Positions 1-12,777 of a DNA stretch of 64,000 bases are shown piece after piece. Under the pieces are notes generated by a model. That model was not told the DNA's origin and did no database searches. It saw only the letters and a list, made by a program, of their open reading frames with translations. The stretch is from Circinella minor. Lineage: Eukaryota > Mucoromycota > Mucoromycetes > Mucorales > Lichtheimiaceae. The stretch is taken from NCBI GenBank assembly GCA_016758965.1, contig JAEPRB010000005.1:248001-312000 (forward strand), read 5' to 3'. Position 1 is the stretch's first letter, and every line of letters begins with the position of its first letter. Position numbers and translations under genes: made by a program.

Positions 1-1101
1 GTTGATATTAAACCATGCTTGTTAATGATTACCATGTGTTGTTCTATCAATACGCAGGAAATTTATCAATTGTTTGTATACTACATAGACCACATCATAT
101 AATAACATTAGTGATATTTTAATAATGTGTTCAGATTTTATTGTTGTAATAATAGCCATCTTTATATCATAAACTTCGTGAGTTTTGTACTCTTGTTTTT
201 TTTTTCAAGAATAAACAATTTATATGAATAGTAATATCCACAAATGGAATATTTGACGTAGAATAATGGATGCCTAGCCAGTGAAGGTAAATCCAAAAGT
301 TTTGCTATTATTTCTGATACAATAGACCACCTAAAAAAGAAATGTTACTGATTTTATTCATGTAACTATATTGAAAGCGTGGCATGATCTACGGAAAAAG
401 TGATTCACACTAACAATAGCTTTTTAACGTGGATCGATCAACTTCTCCTATCACCTCCTACCTCTCAAATTAATTCTTCACTGAGCTCTTTCTAATTTAA
501 TTTATTTTATATTATATCACCATTATCTTCTCCTACGTATCCGCTCTCTATCCATACACCATATCATATCTTTCTTATCTCAAAAACCTTTTTTTCACCC
601 ATTCACTGAACATTATAGTGCTTAAAATGCAGTAAGTTTGATCAAGACAAACATTCCAAGTATAGAAACATATTTAAATTGAGATCTTTTGAATGGAAAA
701 TGGCGACAAAAGCTATTTACCATTATTTTATTTCATTTGGAGGAAATATATTTAAATCACATTTTCCATATATGGAAGGCATTACGTGACAGACAGACCG
801 ACAGACAGACGGGTCAGACGAATCCTAAAGGCGCTTGTTTAAACTCCGTTATAAAACGCCTAAAAAGGGGATTTGTGATTAAGAGTGAGAATAAAGTATA
901 AGATAAATATGTAATATGGATTTACGTAATAATAAAAAAATAATAATAAGGAAAATCGTACCTATATTCCGAAGAAAAAAAAAGCTATATGTTGTTTGAG
1001 TGAATCGTTCTTACGCTTTCAATTTATTATTTAAAATGTCAACGTTGATAAAAAGAGGTCGTTGCGGTTGTACTAGTAGTAGAAGGAAGAGAATGAGAAG
1101 C
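1..1101. other. Gene-free left flank, 3' side of the bZIP gene
   Basis: No supportable gene. The stretch is AT-rich and contains a short GACA-type tandem repeat near 788-812. The short open frames in it (for example 689-901 on +) have no recognisable domain and low-complexity composition. It lies downstream of the minus-strand bZIP gene. Confidence 0.6.
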
Positions 1102-2221
1102 TTAAGTGGAAGAAGTAAAAGAATAACAATTGTGATTATTATTGGTGTTATTATTGCTATTATTGGTTGTATGAAGAGTGGTTGTGGAATGCTGCTGCTG
1201 CTGCTCTTGATAACGCTCCTGATTATTATTATTATTATTATTACTATTATTATTAGGTCGCTGATGAATAGTACTAGAATTACGTCGAGCCACCGAACAA
1301 TCTTTGTGAGCAATAATCAACGTTTTTAAATTTAAAATTTCTTCTCTTAATGTAGTAACTTCTGATTCCATTTGCTTATTGTTCTTATTTAAATATTCCA
1401 CTTGATTTTGTAAATTGGCAAGCCATTGTTTTTTACGCTGTCGACACTTTAATGCAGCTATTTTAAGAAATTATATGTGAGTATTTTAAGTATACAGTTT
1501 TTTTTTAAAAAAATACTAATATTGACCATGGTTTTTATTTACCTTGCCGATTACGTTCTAAAAAGTTCTTTCTTCGTTGTTCATCTTCATCATCACCTAA
1601 CTCATCATAAAGTGCCTCTTGTTGTTGAGAAGGTAATATTACATTGTCAGTATATCGCCGTTGTCTTGTATACCATGGCGGTGGAGTAACCATATTGGAA
1701 TTTGATGGTGTTACGGGTAAACTATTACGATGCTCAATTTGTGGAGGAGGAGGAGGAGGAGGTACTGTTTCGTGATAGTCCAATGGAGGATAAAAATTAG
1801 ATGGTATAAATTGAAATTGTTGTTGCTGTTGTTGTAAATGTTCTTGTTTTATATGTGAATGATGTTGATTTTGTTGAGCTGGAACCCATGGTGGTGGTAT
1901 TTGTTGTTCATTATTATGATTATTGACAGTGGTAGCACTAGGGTTAGGAGAAGTAGGAAACTCTACATGTTGAACACTGTTTTGTTCTGTATCGGTAGCA
2001 GTGGAAGTCATATCACTGAACGTGGAAAATAACTCTTCAGTACTCGTTGATTCAAAATGATTGAACATGTTCATGGGCATGTAATTCGCGACATTAGCAT
2101 CGCCATGGGAATCTCTCTTTCTTTCTTTTCGCGGTTGTTGTTGTTGTTGTTGTTGCTGAGGATCAACGGTGATAACTTCTCTGGTTGCTTCTCGACCAAG
2201 TTGATCATCTATTATGTTCAT
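1102..2221 (-). CDS. Atf1/ATF-CREB-type bZIP transcription factor
   Basis: Two exons, 1543-2221 and 1102-1457 on the minus strand, give 344 aa. The 85-nt intron interrupts the bZIP itself (donor GTAAAT, acceptor TAG), and joining the exons restores the basic region NFLERNRQAALKCRQRKK at about residues 216-234. A leucine zipper follows to about residue 270 and ends in LKTLIIAHKDC. This basic region and the zipper tail are typical of fungal Atf1/AtfA stress regulators, which bind CRE sites downstream of the Hog1/Sty1 MAP kinase; that role is family knowledge. The N-terminal half is low complexity, with poly-Gln, a PPPPPPP run and Asn/His tracts. The C-terminal tail is Asn- and Gln-rich from trinucleotide repeats. 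It is shorter than typical Atf1, so an upstream exon may be missing. Confidence 0.88.
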
Positions 2222-2888
2222 GATGGATATGGTATTATATATTTGTTAGATTTCATCATAAAGAAGCAAATCGTCATGGAAACAAAAAAGATAATGCTTT
2301 TATCGTATATCATATTTACCCATATGTATATATGTATGTATTTAAGCTTAATGTTACTGATCAATCGAAAAAGGTAAAACCCATACGGCTTCTAGAAATT
2401 ACGAAAAGTATATCAAATAAATGGAGATTTTTTTTATGCAAGAAAAAAAATTGTTTCGCCGTCCTTTTATATATTTTCCGAAGGAAAACTTAAAATGATG
2501 TAAAAAAAAGAAAATGTATAAATGTATATATATATATATATATATATAAGCACACGGGTTTATCCGTTGAACGATACTGTTATCTAATATAAAGTAGTTT
2601 ATAAAACGTTTTGTGTGCATACGATAGAACGAAACAATGTGTCCGAATTACGATACCATGACGTTATAATAAATAGCAGCAGACTACTTTCTTCTTCTGG
2701 AAAGTAAGGGGTTATGTTAGTATCTCTTATTGTTGAGTGAAAAGAGAGAAAAGAGTTTTGGGAATAATAATATATTTAGTACAATAAAAAGAAAAATATA
2801 CAAGCAGTGAGGATGAGAAAAATAGATAAGAAGAATTATGTATATAAATATATTATATTGCTATTATTACAAATATTTCATGCAATCT
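2222..2888. other. Intergenic region between the bZIP gene and galactokinase
   Basis: Upstream of the bZIP gene and downstream of galactokinase. It contains an uninterrupted (TA)n run at about 2525-2548 and A/T tracts. No gene is supported. Confidence 0.6.
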
Positions 2889-4767
2889 TCAAAATCCGGT
2901 GAAAACAGCACTACCACTACCAGGTTGAGTAGATAAAACAGCATCTACCAATTTTTCTTGGGACAAATCAGGGAACTTTTGATTATAATAACCTTGTTTG
3001 ATAGCTTCAATTAAAGTGGGTACATTTGATTCTGTCGTCAACATGACTGTACAACCACCCCAACCAGCACCTGTCAGACGAGCACCATAAGCACCATTCT
3101 TACGAGCAATTTCACACACTTGATCAATTTCTGGGCAGGAGCAGTTGAAATACTTGTCACAGGATTCTTGTGATGCATTCATAATACTACCCAAAATTTC
3201 CAAAGTATTAGCAGGTGCCTCGCTACATACCTCTTCAAATTCAACCACACGTTTCGCTTCTGTTAAAACGTGATGAGTACGTTGGACCAAACGGTAATAA
3301 TCGGTTTCGACTGGGAAACGGGTCATGTATTCTTCTTTAAGGGCCTGAACAGGTAAACCTGTCATATCACTGACTTCTTCTAATGAGTAACCTTGTCCGT
3401 TGCTTGAATCCTTGGGGAAAATAGTCTTGACACGTTCCAAAAGAGCATCATATTTTTCCAATTCGGAAGCATTGGTCAAGTTTTCCTTTTTAGCAAATTC
3501 ATCAAAGACTTCCTTGAGTGAATCAGTATTAGGCAAACCAAGAGCTCTGCTCAAAAAGAGAGCGGCCATCTTGACTTCAACAACACGTAAATTGTAATTT
3601 CTAGGACCCGAAACAAACTTGTCAGCAGTGACCAATGTGTTGGCAATAACAAAGGCCATGGGAGGTTGAGTTTCAGGGAACCGGACCAGCCGTGTGGATA
3701 AACGTGGTACAAAGTCAACATGCAATGCATATTGTTGTTCAGAAAATACTGAGGCACTTTGATCCATGCCACCCGAATTGACACCCACGTTTCTTTCAGC
3801 AACAATAGCAATTTCTGTCAACTCTTGTTTAGTTAATTGCAATTTATTAGCTTCAATCGTGGCCAATGCGGAAGTACAGACAACGGCAGCCGACGAGGAT
3901 AAACCGGAACCAGCGGGAACGGTACCATCCATCAACAAATACATACCCTTGGGCTTTTCCAAGTTTTCGGCTCTTTCAAGCATACCCTGTATAGTATGAA
4001 GAATTGAATGATATATTTGACGTTATAAAACTTGCTTTCATCGCTTTTCTCCTTCTTTATTTCCTTTTTTCTTTTGCTTTATTTTCTCCATTCATTTTTT
4101 TCTTTCTCTTACTCGCTCGCTCGATTATTTTTCCTCTGTCCCAGAATATGTACCTACAAGACATAATGACAATAAAAACTCACCTTATAACCACATTTGA
4201 AATAGTTTGACCATTCATGCTTGGTACTATCAATAGTAACGATAGTTCCCTTGCCTTCAAAATCAAATTCACGAGGTTCATACTTGGGATCGATATTGGC
4301 AATACGAACCTTAGAATCATCATCTGTAGTTGCAACAGCAATAATGACATCACGTTCAATAGCCATAGGTAAAACACCAAAACCACTATAATCAATATGT
4401 TCACCAATCAAATTAACACGTCCAGGAGATCGAGCGATAAAATTGGGTTTACGTCCGTACAACGAGGTGAACTTCTCCACAAGTGCATTGTAACGTGGTC
4501 TAATAATATCCCCATAAAAAAAAGTTGTTAATTTTCTTTTCCCACTAATTTCCCGCATAACTATTTCTTTTTTTTTTACACACGCACCGCCACAAGCAAA
4601 TATACACTTTTTTTCCCGTTTTCTCACCCATTATGAATATCAAAGATAATAGAATAAAGAATAATAATAGAAAACACGTAATCAGTTTACCCTTGTCTTC
4701 CTAATGCTTCTGTAGCATAAATTTTATCCAATGATTCATAAGTTGGAACTGGAACGTTATTTGACAT
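2889..4767 (-). CDS. GAL1: Galactokinase (GHMP kinase family)
   Basis: Three exons, 4691-4767, 4184-4499 and 2889-3986, give 496 aa, a normal length for eukaryotic galactokinases. It should phosphorylate galactose to galactose-1-phosphate with ATP in the cytosol, the entry step of the Leloir pathway. Visible motifs are the galactokinase signature RSPGRVNLIGEHIDYSG (about residues 49-65), the GHMP ATP-binding loop VPAGSGLSSSAA (about 154-165), the GGMDQ segment with the likely catalytic Asp near 206, and the C-terminal GHMP motif LTGAGWGGC. The start MSNNVPVPTYES was chosen because its short exon splices in frame to GPRYNALVEKF. A continuous frame through the first intron reads as low-complexity sequence and was not used. 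The related GalNAc kinase GALK2 is the main alternative. Confidence 0.93.
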
Positions 4768-5816
4768 TTTTTTTTGTTTAATATTCTTTAGAGAAAAAAA
4801 ACGAGTCTATGTATCAATATATATATATATAGAAAATATATAAAGGAGAAGAAATATGACGAGAAAATAAACAAAACAAAACAAAAAAGAAAGAGTTAAA
4901 AAAAAAGTATGATTAAAAAAGTACACTCGGGTTTTATAAAGCTCAGAGTTTTTTTATTTATTTATTTCCTTCTTTACCCCCAATCTTTTTCCTTCTAATC
5001 TTTCCACTGTCCCCCAACGTTCATTCATACACCACAATAATAACATAGTATATATTTATATATAAACATACATAAATACATCACCCTATAGTAGTTTGCC
5101 GACAATATTATTATATTACAATGATGTATTAATTGAAAACTTCGTATCCCGGGGCGGATCTTTTATTTTAGCCTTTTTTTCTTGTTCCTTTGTTACAAAA
5201 AGAGATTTCCGATATGATTGAAATGGATTACGTTAGCAATGGACTTGGAAAACTTTCCGATTTAGACTAAAATGATTGGTTGGTATTAGATCGGACTATT
5301 GTAAAATGTACTTGTGTAACGTATTATGTAACATGACGAGAAAGGCGGGTTTTTGTATTTTTTGGTTTTGTGTCCTCTATCGAATCATCACATTTGTTTC
5401 TATTTGACCCTTTTGCAGGGATCTTGACTTTTAGTCGGTATATGTTACCAAAAGTTTCTAGCCAATTATGATTCTTTTTGAGTTTCAGAGCTAAAAAAAA
5501 AAAAAGAAATTATCGAAAGACATGAAGTGTGTGTGAGTGTTTTAAAATTTACTATTATCAGTTTCTATTATGTGCAGTAATAATGATTTCCCCCCTCCCC
5601 GCTTTCATCCGGGCTTTGTGTTTGCCTTTCTCTTTCTCTCTCTCTCCCGCATTTTTTTCTTCAAAGTAATATCTAAACTTCCCCACAAAATACTTTTTGG
5701 CTCTTCTTTTTCTTCCTTTTCTCCTCTTCTCCTCTCTTTTCTGTCTTTTTTTCACCCTCTATATTTATTTATCTCTCCACCCTCTATTGCATAACTAACC
5801 ATTTTATCAAAGCTAT
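4768..5816. promoter_or_regulatory. Divergent intergenic region, galactokinase / bZIP
   Basis: This 1.05-kb region separates the start codons of galactokinase (-) and the AP-1-like bZIP gene (+), so it should hold both promoters. Close to the galactokinase start are A tracts and a (TA)n element near 4819-4832. The bZIP side is strongly pyrimidine-rich at about 5588-5790, a common feature of fungal promoters. No specific operator was identified. Confidence 0.45.
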
Positions 5817-7613
5817 ATGTATCCTTCGCCTCCAGCGCCACATTCATTACCGAAACATCCACCTTATCATTCGCCGCATCATCTTGACATGGCTGGTAAT
5901 GTTCCTTTTCTTAATTACAAACAAATAAATGAAAAAAGTTTTTTTTTTTATTTTCGAAAAAGAATTAACAAACAAATAAAATATGTAATAACATAGATCC
6001 TCGACATTTGTCAACCGCGGCAGCAGGTGTCATGACTGTTGACCACACACCAGCATGGATGCATAGTATGGCGCCAGGTAATATATAAGAAAAACATATT
6101 ATCATTGTCTTTATTTAGTTATTAATTACGTTCATTTTATTGGGGTTTGGGTAATATAAAAAAAGATCGACGAAGACTTCCTCCACCTCCACATCATTCA
6201 ACAGGGTCTGTTGTAGTACAACAGCAACAACAACAACAACAAGCTGCTCCACCTTCTCACCATCATTCACAGCAGCAACATTCGTATCTACCTGAGCAAC
6301 ACCATCATCTCCATCCTTCTCATCATCCTCATCAACAATCCCCCTCTTCTCAATTAGAGCAACAAGATATTGATAGTAATAACAAGAATACGACTACTTC
6401 TCGGGTTGTCATTCCATCAAAAAGAGCAGCACAGAATCGTGCAGCTCAACGAGCATTTAGGCAACGTAGAGATAGATACGTCAAGGATCTAGAAAAGAAA
6501 TCAAAGGAAATGGAATCATGGCCTGAGGAAATGGAACAATTGCGTTCTGAAAATAGCCAATTAAGAAATACTGTTACAGCATTAGAACGAAGAATTGCAG
6601 AACTGACCGGGCAAACACCTGTGTCAAGTAGTGCATGTAGTACTGCAAGTACTGGCAGCGCCGAGTTTAACAAGCATCATACTACTACTACTACTGTTAA
6701 TACTAATAGTACTACCATTTCTTCACATCATCTTCATCCCAATTCACATCATAATCATCAAGTATCATCCCCCCCTACGTCTCCACAAGATGTATCACGA
6801 CAACAACAACAGCATTCTCCACCTATATTACCCTCTGGAAGGAAATCGGAAACTACTATTACGACAAGGCTGCCGGCAGCTGCAACATCATCATCACCTG
6901 TATCATCTACTTCATCAAGCCCGTTATTGCCGGTTCCATTACGTGCTCCCCACCAACAAAGTTTTGCCCCACAACAACATAGTTATCAAGATGATTCACA
7001 CGCACATAGTGACACAAATCCTCGGCAACAGCAGCTGGCTTCTACTGTTGTAGGACAATCACATTCATCTCCACCATCCGTGGAACAACAATCGCATCCA
7101 TCATCCATGCCACCACCTCCATGTGAACAAGGATTAGCAACAGAACAACAAGTGGTTATGCAACAACAACATCAGCACCAACAACGCCAACAGCGCCAAC
7201 AGCGCCAACCAGAAGAATTTTGGTTAGATAACTTTGATTTGGAATTTGCACTTGATTCATTTTATCAAGACGATTTTACACCACCTATCCAAAATAATAA
7301 TCATGGAAATATGAATGGGGTGAATCCTGGTGAGGACCCCATGTATAATAACCATAACCATAATAATAATAATAGCCATAATAATAATAATAATACGAAT
7401 AATACGAATAATACAGCAAATGGTGGTCAAGTTTTGGATGATTTATTTGAAATGTTACAAACTCGACAACGTCCACAAATACCCATGCAGCCTACTGACT
7501 TGGCAATGCAGAGCAATGCCATGATGATGCCCCCACCGCCGCCACCACATGCAACTCAACATCAAAATGTTGTTGCTGAGCAACAACATTTCCCTATTAT
7601 AAGACAGCAGTAA
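5817..7613 (+). CDS. Fungal AP-1-like bZIP transcription factor
   Basis: Three exons, 5817-5895, 5997-6077 and 6166-7613, give 535 aa. The basic region SKRAAQNRAAQRAFRQRR lies at about residues 138-155, followed by a zipper (LEKKSKEMESWPEEMEQLRSEN onward) to about 200. The QNRAAQRAFRQR signature is that of fungal Yap/Pap1/KapC factors, which bind AP-1-type sites and often control stress or metabolic genes. I see no paired cysteine-rich domains as in redox-sensing Yap1/Pap1, so oxidative-stress sensing should not be assumed. The rest is rich in Gln, His, Asn, Pro and Ser. A conspicuous acidic/aromatic patch at about residues 403-422 (EEFWLDNFDLEFALDSFYQD) could be an activation domain. The first two exons are short and were chosen because they splice in frame from an ATG. 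Confidence 0.85.
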
Positions 7614-7869
7614 TAATATTTTTGATGAGCATATCATATATTTGATTCTTTTTTTTTTTTTTTTTTGACATTGAAATCTATGACAGATTTTTTCTTTGTT
7701 TTGATTTATTACTTTGCACCTTTTTTTTTTCTTTTCCAAGTTACCCTACTTTCTTTTTTTATATTTCCCCTCACCTTAATTATTAAGATAACTTTCGTCA
7801 TTTTTTTACAAGTACTATACAGACACATTCACACGTACATTTGAAAATTCTATTACTACTACTGTCACG

Positions 7870-7907
<38 letters not shown>

Positions 7908-10900
7908 ATATACACAATTTATTAACACGGCTACGACTACTACTACTACTGCGAGCATTATTTTTTTTGCACTTTTTTTTAAAAGATAAATTTTTTTATC
8001 ATATACATACAAACATGTTCTATTTTTAATAACATTGATGATGCCAGATAATAATGATATATTTAAACAAACAGAGAAAAACTCTGGTACACAAACATAC
8101 ATATACTTCGGACAAACTTTTTTTCGTATCACCTGTTCTATTTTGTGTTCATTTATAAAGAAGGAAACTTGTAATCTTCACTTCCTCGTCTGAGCTAATA
8201 TGTAAGTAATATGTACATAATTAATAAACGTTGGCTAATTAACATGTCAAAAACTGGTAGATAGATGAAATGAATATTTTCCGATGTAATTAGTATTATC
8301 ATTTACTATATATTAAAATTGACATAAATTTAATAGATATTTAAAAAAGACCCTCCCCCTCTCTTTTCTCTCTCTCTTCCAAGTTGTTTTCAAATGTATA
8401 ATTTTAAATAATAGTCCATGTGATGATGAGAAGACAATTTATTTGATGCAGCGGTATGGTTATACAAAAGCCGTGCACAATATTCTTAAAATGTCATTAA
8501 CTGAGGAGCTTTTACATATTAATGTTATAGTTCATTATAATTGCAGGTATAGTTATTAAACACTATCATGCTGAAAATAAGAATATAGAACTTTTTTTTG
8601 CCTTTTTGTGTAGTCTACTTCATTATTCTTTACTCATATAAAATTGGCACATATTTATTATACAACATATTAAAACACTGAATATCATTTTTTTAAAAAT
8701 AAAATAAAGGCTCAATGAACAATGATAAATCACTTTTCTTTGGAATAGTAGTATATAAATATATGCCTTTAGCAGATACGTATCTACTTCTTTTTAAGTT
8801 TGGTATCATTAAGAAAATAGCTTTGATGCAAATAAAAAACAAATTTCAATGAGAAAAAAAAAGTGCATGGGAATGGGTATGCTTCAATGGATTTCTAAAA
8901 AGAAATGATTGGTGCTAATCATATTTGGTAAAATAGAGAATTTGGCGGTATCTTTTTTTTGATCTGTGTGGGGGGGAGGGAAGGAAGGTTAGTCTCACGA
9001 AAGTTTTGTTTTGTAACCCAAATTTGAAAGATGTACTATTGCTGTTGTATAAAAGTTAATGGTAAGTTCCTTTATTATTACTATTATTATGATTATTAAA
9101 CAATATATATATTTTTTACGTAGATGTTTTAATAATGAAGTTCTGTTACTATTTAAGTGAGTATGTTGGGAGTTTAGTATTTTTCTTAACTCCTTTTGGA
9201 GCAAATAAGTTTTTTTTGTGCTAAACAATCTATATGAAAATCTTTAGGCATTCTATCTCGTTCATCAATTCGGATCATGCAACGTTATACAATTAAAAAA
9301 CACCGCTGAGATTACATAATCTATCACACGCTACATATACGAAACCCCGATATGCCGGATTTTCTTGATGTCAAACAAAGTAGCGTTCTTTTGTATTCTA
9401 GATGTAGAGTGATATCGTTTAATCAAGTTGCCTTTTTCCACAAGAGAAATCTATATTTCTATATAAAGTAATCCGATTTTCTGGAATTGTATTTGATCTC
9501 CAATTATTCATCTGCTGTGGACTTCCCTTTCACTACATGTAATATCTTAAAATCTTTTGTGACGTACATTAATAACTAACATGTACCCTTTCCATTATTT
9601 GCTTCATCCACTATACTATTATTTTCTGACTAAAATGAGATAACGAATATTATAATCAGAAAAGCCCAATTGTTTATTGTTCTCATTTAATTATTATCCA
9701 AAAATAGAAGGTGGGAAAAGCGGGTATATGTTAATCGGACTAACTTTTATCTCAAAGTACAAAACGTATTATGTAAATTATTCTAAGAATAAAACAAGTC
9801 CATGGTAAACATGTTCCTGGTTCTGGATCTAATTTAGTTACTTTTGCAGCACATTATATATATTGATGTTTAAGTAGGTAACTGTTTTATAGTTGAAAAG
9901 TAAATCAAAACTCGTTGATAAAGTTATGGTTATGTGCTTATTACTTTTTTTTTGTTCTCGAATGTTTTACAGAAAAGAGTCATTTTCCGGAATGACGACA
10001 ACCTACAATTTGTGTTAAAGAAAAGAGAAAAAGGTTGTTGGCATTTATAATACGTATCATACATTGCTGCAATAAAGTTGAAATAAAATATCACTCAAAG
10101 TACATTAAATATATACCCTAAATCTGTTTTAATTTCAATGTGTTACTACTGTGTGCATTGCTCTTAGAAACACCCCATGTTTTTTTTGCCTTTTCCTTCA
10201 AAACTTTTTTTTTAAAAATAGATAAGCGAAGGCGAGTAGTCATATCATTCAAAAATCCTACTGAATCTTTTACTACGTACAAAGGAATTTAATATAAAGC
10301 CACATCGTACCGTTAGCTTCCATTTCCCAGCAGTTCTATATGTACTTAACTTGTGGCTTACCTCTTTAGATTATTCTATTTTGTCATATATTCTGCTGAG
10401 TACATTGTAAAATACTACATATTCTTTATTGACGGTAAATGCAATAAGAGAATGTAAAGCTACTTTGATTTCTTACTAAAAATCTTTTGATATACTTTTA
10501 ACCTACTATTGTCGCTTTTTAATAAAGTTTAGATAAAGTGAGGTTTATTTTACTTTATTTATTCTCGAAGCATAAGGTATAAAAAATACTATGAAAACTT
10601 GATGAAGTGTTATACCAATAATAAAAAAAAAAAAAGAGAGAAGGAAAAAAAATAAGACAGTACAGTACCTCCTTTTATTGATCAGTTTTATAGATCGCTC
10701 TCATTTTTCAAATATGAATATATTCAGTGATGCTTTATTATATAATTTTAAAGTAACTATCAAACTCAAAAGATGCTCTTTTTAAACTATAGAGTTGAAT
10801 ATGGTTTGATTTAGAGAACCCAGTTGTTATAATCACTACTTTTATTTTGCTCAAGTGTAGAATTACCACTATAGAAATTCAGATATATATAAATGTTAAA

Positions 10901-11124
10901 CTGGAATTAAACGTATTACCGCATGTTTTTTTTTTTCATTTAGAGAATGCATTTATTTGTATATAAAAGAAAATAGTGAATGTTACTAATACAACAGAAT
11001 TTTTTCTTTCAAAAGGGATTGAGGGTTTATACTTGAATAGAAAAGGTATATAATATGAAAATTAGAAATGCATGATATCTATAAGAAAGAATGCATCATG
11101 ACAGATTCTAACTTTTCTTTGTGC
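7614..11124. other. Long gene-free AT-rich stretch
   Basis: About 3.5 kb with no supportable coding gene or structured RNA on either strand. It starts with T-rich DNA behind the bZIP gene and includes a (CTA)n-type trinucleotide repeat near 7853-7910. Short open frames inside it are low complexity or lack any recognisable motif. A short ATG frame near 8449 runs only about 40 codons and was not called. Confidence 0.55.
7853..7910. repeat. (CTA)n trinucleotide repeat
   Basis: A tract of CTA/ACT triplets lies about 240 bp downstream of the AP-1-like bZIP stop codon. It generates spurious hydrophobic and poly-Val reading frames on both strands. Confidence 0.8.
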
Positions 11125-12041
11125 TTATTGGCTACAGTCATAGTGGTATCGTTCCAAGTTATCACGGATGGTGTGGTCATTGATTTGGCTAACAATTTGA
11201 TCAAAGGTAGCATCATCAACAGTACGTTCCGAATGGTGTAAGGATCCATAAACTTGACCTTCAACTATAAATTTTTTTGTGATGTCAAAATTTGTTAATA
11301 ATAAATACAAAAAATTATGCGATAATGTAAAGCCAAAAATAAATTTTTACCTTCAGACCAAGTAACAAACGAGGTAGCATGTTCACCGATAATAACCTGT
11401 CCCTTAAGCTCTTCATCATGATCCATGCCAGGAATGGAAGGAAGTTCATGCTCTTGACCATCGTCTGCCGATTCAAAAGAAAGTTGACCTATTGTAGTAA
11501 CAATAACAATAATTATTATGTATATGAGATGAGTTTATTTGCTACTATATACTCGAAAACAAATGGCTTATTACTATTTAACTACTACTTACCGAAATGG
11601 AAATCAGCTGTAAATTCTTCATTATCAACAGACTTGAGGCCCAAGGTACCGGTTACCTTGGCTTCACCGATAGTGTTTGAATCTTTACGAACATCACAAA
11701 CTGATGTCATTTCACATTCTTGACTATCCGAAGATTCAAAAGTAGATCGAGTACAGTAGCAAGTAAAGCCATACTGATCATTCATATCTTTCATCATCTG
11801 ATTGTAGTTAGCAGTAACACCAATCTCATACCCTATATAAATAAAATTATAAGCAATAATTAATATATTATTGTAAATTTACAGCGATCCTTCTTTTCCT
11901 CTATATTATCTTTATCATCCAAATCTTACATTCTTGATTTTCAAATTGTGACATATCACCGCCACTGTATTGGCGAGGCAAGACAAGACCGTTGGCGGCA
12001 GAAGCGGCAGCAACAAGTGAAGTAATAGCAAGAAGTTTCAT
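11125..12041 (-). CDS. Secreted cysteine-containing protein of unknown function
   Basis: Four exons, 11930-12041, 11593-11832, 11351-11488 and 11125-11264, give 209 aa. The N-terminus MKLLAITSLVAAASAANG is a clear signal peptide, so the product should be secreted or cell-wall located. The mature part has several cysteines (GFTCYC, ECEMTSVC and near the C-terminus HYDCSQ) that could pair. It also has a repetitive-looking beta-type composition in the middle (TGTLGLKS, GQVIIGEH, GQVYGSLH) and no transmembrane segment after the signal. I do not recognise the family; no catalytic motif is visible. A TATATAAAAAGG element sits about 110 bp upstream of the start, as in the lipase genes of this window, suggesting a regulated or strongly expressed gene. 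Confidence 0.75.
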
Positions 12042-12777
12042 TGTTTATGTAATAGAAGTGAGTTTAATAGAAGAATTAAAAGTTGGTTTGATTTAGTTGG
12101 ATTTCTTATTGTTGTGGGTTAATTATTTTTTTTCTCTTCAAAACTGGTCCTTTTTATATAGTTTATGAAAACCTGGCGCCAAGACTCATGTAGAGAGCTT
12201 GACTGCTATGCTTTTTCAATTCGGAGCGACGTGAATTTTGACATTGGCAGATTCTATGTATACTTGTATTATAAATTCCGTTATGAGGAAAAAAAATCCT
12301 GTCCACATGATGTAAAAAAAAGAAAACATATTTCTAGCGAGTCTATGTTTATTCTTGTGCTGCGCCTACTTTATTAATAAAAAGAACACCCGGGGTAAAC
12401 AGAGTTCATAACAGGTGGATGCGTCCTTAGCAACAGTGTGATGGTTTTTTTTTTTTTGAAACTAAAACTAATTTGACAATTTACAAACACTTAGGCTAAG
12501 TGCATCAGTATTTTTATGTTATGCATGTTGGGGCTTAGGTACTAAACTGTAAAACTGTAATTTTTCTTGTTATTAGAAACAGAGAGCAAGAGATTTTGAG
12601 GATTCATTGGAATTCGTGCATGTAACCATGTACTAACTGTCTTTGGACCTAGTAAATAGCCACATGTATTTTATAAAATATGTCAGAAAATACAGAAGTG
12701 CGTATTAGTATTATTGTCACAACACCAGCACACTTGGTAATCCATTAATAGGTATATCAAACTATTACTATTATTAC
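12042..12777. other. Intergenic region upstream of the secreted-protein gene
   Basis: Contains the promoter of the secreted-protein gene (minus-strand TATA element at about 12151-12162) and the 3' side of the U11-48K-like gene. A plus-strand open frame at 12165-12377 overlaps the promoter and resembles no known protein. Confidence 0.5.
12151..12162 (-). promoter_or_regulatory. TATA box of the secreted-protein gene
   Basis: The minus strand reads TATATAAAAAGG about 110 bp 5' of the start codon. The spacing is similar to that of the TATA elements before the three lipase genes. Confidence 0.55.

Noticed and set aside
1000..1329. Plus- and minus-strand open frames over the Atf1-type bZIP C-terminal exon
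   Set aside because: They arise from trinucleotide repeats read in other frames. The spliced bZIP frame is supported by domain sequence.
6631..7053. 140-codon plus-strand frame inside the AP-1-like bZIP gene
   Set aside because: Low-complexity out-of-frame shadow of the bZIP coding sequence.
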